This document shows positions 57,361-64,000 of a stretch of 64,000 bases of DNA, piece after piece; position 1 is the first letter of the stretch; every line of letters starts with the position of its first letter. The DNA lies in the NCBI GenBank assembly GCA_951799425.1, contig OX637401.1, positions 15,773,501 to 15,837,500 on the forward strand, written 5' to 3'. The translations under genes and the position numbers were made by a program. The DNA is from Ilex aquifolium (lineage: Eukaryota; Streptophyta; Magnoliopsida; Aquifoliales; Aquifoliaceae). The notes under the pieces are model-generated. The model saw only the letters and a list, made by a program, of their open reading frames with translations, did no database searches and was not told where the DNA came from.

Positions 57361-60300
57361 ATGTGTGCTAATTATTTAATTTCCCGATGTAAAACCAACT
57401 GTTAATCTTCTGGAGAGAAACAACAACAAATCACTCACATCAAGCTGAGAAACTTCGAAGCACATTAAGCTTTAACCCTTGTTTTTTTTTTTTTTTTCAT
57501 TTTTAACATAGTTAAATTGGAAAACAAATCACAATTGCATATTTGCATAGAGCATTTCAAATATCAGATACATCGACCTCAAACTTCTGACCAACCTCTA
57601 TTATAATCCAATGTGTTCCACCATTTTCCTATCCCCAAACTCGCGGACCTCATTCTCTCTTACAACAACTGTATCATCAACATAACTGAGTGGAATAGAA
57701 CGCGCAATTAAAAACATATTTTTTTAGGTCAAAATCATTTTGCAAAACGCAATGTGGATGTCCTGGAATCGCTTAAGACAAAACAATACATTTTTTTACT
57801 CAACTTATCCAATTTATCACAAATACCACATACGACAACATCAAAATTCGAATGCATCAAAATTCTAATCACAACAGTCTCAGATGAATACTTGAAAAAA
57901 ATTACCTAGGTATCCTCCATTGCTTTCAGTCAATAAATAAATATATAGAAAACTAGTAATAAACAAAATCAAAAAATTATGATTCCGAGACACCAAAAAT
58001 AGTAACATGAAAAAATTTAACGTACATTATTTACACAACAAAATTCTATGGCATTACAGCTAAATCACAAACGCATTCAGGACCAAAAAAAACAGAAAAA
58101 ATCAAAATACATCCCAAAAAATAAATCCGAACCAACATGTTTAATATCCAAACATAACAATGAACAATTAAACACGAAAAACATGAAAAGCTCAATATGA
58201 TAAAACTACATTAAGTAAAGAACATACTTACAATGAGTATACCTTGACGGATCAACAAGAACAAAATAAAAATTCGACAATCAAACTCAGTAGATTAATC
58301 ACTTCGTGATAGCAAAATTGAAGTATAAACAAAAAATAAAACATATCATTAGCATAATACTAAGGATTGAATAACGAAAAACACACCCAAAAAAAAAAAT
58401 CTGAAAACAACGGTAAAGAGAAAAAGTGAATTACAAGGAGTACATGTTGATGAAAATAACTCCAAAAATCGTAGTCAAGAATTCTGGCAATCGCACTAAA
58501 GAACTCTAGCAAAATCAAACGCAAAATCAAAGTCCGACTATGATCGATGAAAAAATGAAACACAAAGGTTTAACAGAAGAATAATGTAAATGAATTTGAA
58601 TTTTAAATTTTATGGACAAATCTTACTGGCAGATCTTAGTGTGAATTAATGAGTATAGCATTTCTCGGTTAGGAAACAAACTTCACGTTAAAGGTTACTT
58701 TCAACAACATATTAAGGGTATTTTGGAGAGTTTAAAATATTTTGGACTTAACTACTTATTAAAAAGTTTATAATAGGACTTATTCTCAAATATATTTAAG
58801 TGATGGACTTAACTCATTATAAGTTCCTCGAAGACAACTTATCCCCAACTATCACTAAAATCAGCCCTTGTTAAGACTACTTTTGGGCCATCAAACCTCA
58901 GCCCTACTTATAGACTATGTGTGTTCTTGGTCCATGAAAATGATCTATTGGACCAACAATTTTTAGCCCAATTTGTTGGGCTAATATTTTAAGCCCAACC
59001 TTACCTGTTTGGGCTATTAAGGACCAGCCCAACTTAATGCACAAGATAGTTCATTTGGTGATATAGTTTTTGTCGTGTAGACAGCCAACTAAAGGTCTTT
59101 TAAATACCAAATGAGTTAATAAAATTATATGCAACATTGTTTAAGTTTTAAGCCTAGGTACAATGAATTTGTTAGGTATTTCTTGTACTTGGATTTTGAG
59201 TCCAACAAGTTTTATTTAAAGACCCAATGGTCTAGGCCAAATAAATGAACCAAGAAATGCATTTTGTAACTAAGTTTTCTTTGTACATGGCTCTTAAAGC
59301 TTTACCTATGTTAGTTTAAAGACCAAATTTACTTGAACTAGTAACTTAGTTTAATTTGGTTTATTTGTCTTCTACCATTTCATTCCACAGTCGATGTTAG
59401 ACCGAATATAATACATTTACACATTGCATGAAAAATGTTACAATTGGGCTTATATTATGTAGTAGTCATATCTATTTATAGTTGATGTGATCCAATTTAA
59501 GTTCAATTGAGGCCCATGATTAGTCAATGTAAAGATAGTTGAGAACCCTACATGATAGACTATTTTGTTTATGATTTTATGATCATGTTATCATGTGCAA
59601 TATATATCATATGCCTAGGTTAAAATATACATGAAATTTTAATTTCATATCTCATGAGAACTCAAATAATATTATTCATAAAGTATATCGTGTGTTTTAA
59701 ATTTAATTAGAATGATTAAATCGATGTGACTTAGACATAAGATCTATGTCTTTATGGTGATGGGTCTTACCTTTAGAGGCTATGGAAGACCCGTAAGGTG
59801 GTCGTTTAAGAAAACACAACTAATGTAGAATTATGTTCTGCCAAAAGGTGACCGACCTATAGAAGTTGTGTTTCCTTGAATTTTTGGAATTAAATATTAT
59901 TAAGGTCACAAGGTGCACTAGCTTGAGTAAAATTTTAAATTCTGCCAAAAGGTGATTTGGATATTTTGAACAAGTTGAGTGAATAGAATTGTCATAAGTG
60001 TGATAGGAAGATTAGGATAACCCTGTTACAGAGGGGTAGTGGAAGTGTCTGAATTAAACTAAAACAAGATTGACTAGGTCTATGCGCTCTTGACTAGTGT
60101 GACCCTAGGAGACTAATAACATGTCAAAATCTCTATCAAAAGGTGAGACTAAATAATGTACCTCGTCTACAATGGAAAGGTAATGCATAAAAGTAAAATA
60201 TCCCGATCAGACTGATTTTAGACTCAATCATGAATTGAAACATTAATGATTTTATGAACCCCCGTTTAAAGATATGTCATTGATTATGCTGCTTTGTATA

Positions 60301-61181
60301 CAACTATGAATAACACTTCAATCCAGAAGCAATTAGCAGGGATAGATTGAATGATTTTAACTATTCCAACTAGCAGATGAACATTGGCCTCACATTGGGA
60401 TGTGAAGATTATGATTTTGTCATCTTTGATGATGTGCTTAGGGCTCCAGAGGAATATTCTACAGACCCAGTGAAGGCTTATTATGCCAAGTGGAAGAATG
60501 GTCAATCGTATGACCATGATAATCATTTGCACCTCTATCTGTGAGTCTCTACGAGAGGGCATTAAGGTGACTACACTGCAAAAAAGATTTTTGTTAGCGA
60601 TCAAGAAGCAATTTTTTGGGACTAAGAAATCTCTCTAGTATGAGTATTTTTCCAGACTAATGAGCTTCAAATATGATGAAAATGGAAAAGTTTGGGAGAA
60701 CCTTTTAAAGATGTCAAGACAACAATTGGTTTGAGATAGAGTGGTATCACTTTTGAGGAGGATTTTTTAGTTCACATGGCAACACTCTCCTTGCATAAAT
60801 ATTTCGATATATTAGAGGTGAACTATAATGCTTAAGAGACCAAGTGAAGTTTGCACTAGCTTATCACATTATGTTAACTAAGGAAGAGCGTTTGAGGTCT
60901 ATGACAGAGTGCGCATATTTTGGAGATCATCTAAATGGCATGAGGATATTTAAGAAGATAGGATTAAAGAAAAATGAAAACAAAGGAAAGTCTTCCATAA
61001 ATAAAGAAAATCAAGTGAAGTCAAAGATGTTGATTGCTAGTTTTGTAATAAGAATATCCATTTTAAGTAAACATTATTTCAAATATAAAACATAGGTTAA
61101 GAAGAACAAATGAGTGGTTCAGCAACAGTTGTTTTTCCAAAATATGCATAAGATAAATGTCAAATCTATTGGGTCATGTTG

Positions 61182-63642
61182 TGTAAACCCCCACATGTTT
61201 AAACTATCAACAATCGTCCAATTAGCTTCGTTTTGCATTTAACGTCTCCATTTACATCCTAAATCAAAATATAAGAATAATAAGTATATTTAGGCTCCAA
61301 ATAAGTATAAAAAGCTAAATAATAAAAGAGAAAAATATGACATTTTGCATTCTCATCAATTAGCTAGCTTAGAGGAATTGAAGAAAAAAATTTCGATGGA
61401 TATACTAGTTCTACATCATGTTGTTATGGATGATTCTAGGAGACGGATGGTAATTTGGTTTTGGTTAATGAATGATGCTAGACATGGATCTTTATGCAAG
61501 CCATACTACCTATATTGGAGATGGGTATGAGATAAGATTTGTGATAAAAGACACTCAAACTCGAGTTAGACAAGTATAGAAGAACCAAGCAGTCCGGTAG
61601 ACTACCTTTCACCAATTTGATCATAACTCTTTGTTAGAAAGTCCAAATTGTGCACCGTTATTTTTGTTAGAACTCTAACTCGTATATCTTTCCAACCATA
61701 TAGGTCACACATACTAGAAATACCTGAGTCAAATCAGTTTATTCTCTGAAGTTGACCAAAAATCTGCACTGTGGTGTTCCTTGGATAGTAATTTTAATGT
61801 TTCGAGTGTAAATTTATTTTAATTTTGAAATAAATCATAAAAATAAATGTTTTTAGGTTAAAAAAACATTAAAAATGAATCCGGAACGTCGAAAAACCTT
61901 AGGGTAGGCATATGGATCAAATTAGAATGTTTAGTGGTAAAACCGTAATTTTGGAGAAAACCAAAACAGCCCATGAACAGTGAAATTCGGGTCAGCTGTG
62001 TTTAAAACCCCATTTTCATTCCATTTTCCCTCATTTCTTTCATTCCACTCTCACCCCACACCTCTTGGAACCCTAGAGATCATTAGAGAGGAAGCAAGGA
62101 AGGAAAAAACAAGAGATTTAAGGGTAAATTCAAGATCAAAGCTCAAGTTCTTCATACAAACTAAGGATTTAAGGTAGGAGTTTTCTCTCATTCACTTACA
62201 TTGAGACTAGAGTATTTATATATGTATGCTTTAGCTATAAATGTTATATATTTATGATATGAAATCATCATCTCTTAGTCTTTTTGTAAAAATTACATGC
62301 TTGAACAAGTTAGGGTTGAATACCCATGAAATCCATTTTCTTGTCTTAAAAACCCTAGTATTTGAAAATAATGGATTTTCTTCTTAAATGTGTTTTTTTT
62401 TTATTGATTTCTAAACCATAGTGATTTGTGTTGAGTAGTAAAATGACGTGGTTACGATCTCTTGTATTTTCCTAATTGTTTATTGAAATTGCCTCATAAT
62501 GGATTTGTGGATCTTTGGAAAAATTGCTTGTAAATTGGGAATTTATGGAATCGTTGGTTATGTGTGATGATTGTTGGTATGATATGTTCTTGTATGGTTG
62601 TTGGAATGAACATGGGTGAGAGGTTCCTTGTAAGGATGCTCATTCCTTCTCAAGAGGTTTCCTATAAGGATGCTTGGGAAACAATACCGTGATGAGTGAG
62701 AGGTCCCTTATAAGGATGCTCATTCCTTCTCAGGAGGTTCCTTGTAAGGATGCTTGAGAAACAAAGATAACATGGAGGGGGTGGAGGTTACTGTTAAGTA
62801 TGCTACCTGCCAAAGAGAACCTTGAGGGGGTGGAGGTTACCGTTAAGTATGCCGTCTGCCCAAAAGACTTGTTGGAAATTGTTTATGGTGAAACCAATTA
62901 TTATTTTTACGCTGTGCTCGTTTATTCATTTAATTACTGTTTTTACATAAACCTAAGATCTGTTTGAAATGTCACTGTTTTATTTCAAATTGTATATCTA
63001 TGTTATGTTGAAAAATGAGATCGACCGTTTTCTATACTTTTCTAAACCTTGTTCGAGTTTGGGAGGATTTTCCTACAGAGCTTCGTGCTCACCCCCTACA
63101 TATAAACCTTTTCAGATTTTACTCTTGAGGAGGCGGCGGGAGTCGAGGAACCCGTGCATTGAGAGGCCCCACCCGAGGGGAATCTAGATCCCGATGTGGA
63201 CTTGTAAAGCTATAAGTTTCTTTTGTACTAGACTAGAGAAATTATTTTGAGATCATGTAAAGTCTAGTATTTTGTTATTCCGCTGCGTTATCATAGTTTA
63301 ATTATTTGGAAATGTAAATGCCATTGTTGGACATATTCTTTTGATATTGTGGCCATGACTTGGCTTATTCTTTTGGAATGTTATTGTGAGTATTACATAC
63401 GGTGAATGGAAATCTTTTGGGATAATGTTGTAAATATGTTATGGATAAATGGACCCGGTGTGGTCGATGTAATATAATTACACAGGTTGTGTTTTGGGTA
63501 GAGCTCTTCGAACAAAGGAGACTCTGTCCAAATTTTGTTAAATTAAGGACCCCCGGTTATTTATGGATTTTATTAGTGCTCTCATGGTGTAAATGATTGT
63601 TAGTATGTAATGCCGTCCAAATGGGGTATTTGGGGCGTTACA
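61182..63642 (+). mobile_element. Solo LTR, 2.46 kb, of a long-LTR gypsy-like family
   Basis: Starts TGTAAACCCCC and ends TTGGGGCGTTACA, with a perfect TGTTG duplication (61177-61181 and 63643-63647). The ends are inverted repeats, and the last 250 bp or so match 1-300 reversed. It has TATA-like and polyadenylation-type sequence (for example CTACATATAAACC near 63097) and no coding part. The length and the TGTAA/TTACA ends fit long-LTR chromoviruses such as Tekay/Del, an inference only. It sits in the copia remnant, so it is younger than that element. Confidence 0.85.
62608..62870 (+). repeat. Tandem repeats within the solo LTR
   Basis: Two units of about 80 bp (62611-62690 and 62692-62770) share GTGAGAGGT-CCTT-TAAGGATGCTCATTCC and AAGGATGCTTG-GAAACAA. 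They are followed by two shorter units (from about 62776 and 62823) starting GAGGGGGTGGAGGTTAC. Confidence 0.8.
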
Positions 63643-63719
63643 TGTTGCCTTGTATTAGATTCTCATATTTCAATATTTTAGATGACACCTTTTATATCAT
63701 CTCATTCATACAAAATCTG

Positions 63720-64000
63720 TAGGGGCGGCCTTAGTGTAAGGCCTTCAAAGTCTGGGCTTTAGGCCTCATTTTTTTAGTTAGGCTCCATTTTTTGTAATTA
63801 TAACCACTAGTCCAAATAAAAAGTTCAATTTAATATAAACTTAAGCCCAACAAAAATTTTAAAGTTAGATTTAAATTGAATAGTTTGGGCTTAGTTCTCC
63901 ATTCCATGACACCAAAAAAAATCATTAAAAAACTTTAAACAAACAAAAAGAAAAAGTAATGGTAAAAAATAAAATTTTCAACATTTTCTCCCAATTACTC
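63720..64000. mobile_element. hAT MITE of family B, inverted, cut by window end
   Basis: Opens TAGGGGCGGCCTTAGTG and holds GGGCTTTAGGCC and AATTTAATATAAACTTAAGCCCAA, the reverse of the 3' part of the elements at 18097-18584 and 29684-29917. The other end is beyond the window. Confidence 0.6.

Larger units (their letters stand above)
54845..58855 (-). mobile_element. Mutator-like element with transposase remnants (family C)
   Basis: A 4011-bp element flanked by TAAAATTAG (54836-54844) and TAAAATCAG (58856-58864), a 9-bp duplication with one difference. Ends read GGGGAATTTTGGGG and, reversed from the right, GTGATAGTTGGGG. On the minus strand, transposase pieces are in MuDR order: an N-terminal piece (57355-57116, 'KLVRGLIVDNVRKCPDTRPIDVV'-type), a catalytic-core piece near 57010-56930 ('VDGTFLKGRYGDIILSA', whose first Asp is the usual DDE residue), a 'MEAM..VFPIVHHFLCLQHLK' piece near 56660-56560, and a SWIM-type zinc finger (55718-56158, 'LESCTCLCYKWQINGLLYAH') in which the second-last ligand Cys is replaced by Tyr. 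Stops and frame changes separate the pieces, so it is not functional. Confidence 0.85.
54003..64000 (+). mobile_element. Ty1-copia remnant split by a Mutator-like element and a solo LTR
   Basis: A 5' LTR-like region (about 54003-54407, ending AAGCCCAACA) is followed by a primer-binding-like TGATATTCGAGC (about 54411-54422). The interior resumes after the Mutator-like element (58865 on) and contains gag fragments (about 60280-61100; residues of the UBN2-type gag and a Lys-rich tail). It is broken in several places, with no integrase or reverse transcriptase visible before the solo LTR at 61182. The interior continues after 63648 to the window end. The 5' limit of the LTR is approximate. Confidence 0.6.

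Overview
The window is nuclear DNA of a flowering plant, most likely a eudicot. It is AT-rich, has intron-bearing host genes, and is packed with plant-type retroelement remnants (Ty1-copia, Ty3-gypsy) and small hAT, Mutator, PIF/Harbinger and Stowaway elements. Only two host genes can be supported. I cannot name the species.

Layout. (1) 1-16 kb is a nest of retroelements. An LTR of a long-LTR gypsy-like family (1-2245, minus, running off the window) sits in the 3' LTR of a decayed minus-strand Ty1-copia element (about 2246-15876). That element is split by a Ty3-gypsy-type element (5744-14156) and by a solo LTR (14265-15009). The gypsy element carries no visible gag-pol, only antisense open frames of the PF04195 ('putative gypsy type transposon') kind in repeated modules. 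(2) 16-34 kb is gene-poor. It holds a hAT MITE (18097-18584), a copia remnant (about 19570-21890), a non-autonomous Mutator-like element with a PIF/Harbinger-like element inside it (24295-26329), a second solo LTR split by a hAT MITE (26753-28302), and several smaller repeats. (3) 34.1-37.9 kb holds an intact three-exon xyloglucan endotransglucosylase/hydrolase (XTH) gene on the plus strand, with a hAT MITE about 0.5 kb upstream and a Stowaway MITE in intron 1. (4) 37.9-39.8 kb is a tandem duplication of roughly 0.9 kb. (5) 40.7-48.8 kb is a minus-strand gene of seven inferred exons for a plant protein I cannot name. It has an internal duplication of two exons and a conserved C-terminal Cys/coiled-coil region, and its 4.4-kb intron holds nested hAT MITEs. 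(6) 49-64 kb holds two neighbouring long-TIR elements, a copia remnant (about 54.0 kb to the window end) split by a 4-kb Mutator-like element with transposase remnants and a near-perfect 9-bp target duplication, then a 2.46-kb solo LTR with a perfect 5-bp duplication, and finally part of another hAT MITE.

The two host genes are tail to tail: XTH reads plus and the unknown gene reads minus, with the 37.9-39.8 kb duplication between them. Nothing in the sequence shows that they act together. XTH acts in the cell wall; the other protein is probably intracellular (no signal peptide, basic segments, coiled coil). All exon limits were read from GT/AG sites and reading phase by eye and have not been checked against transcripts.
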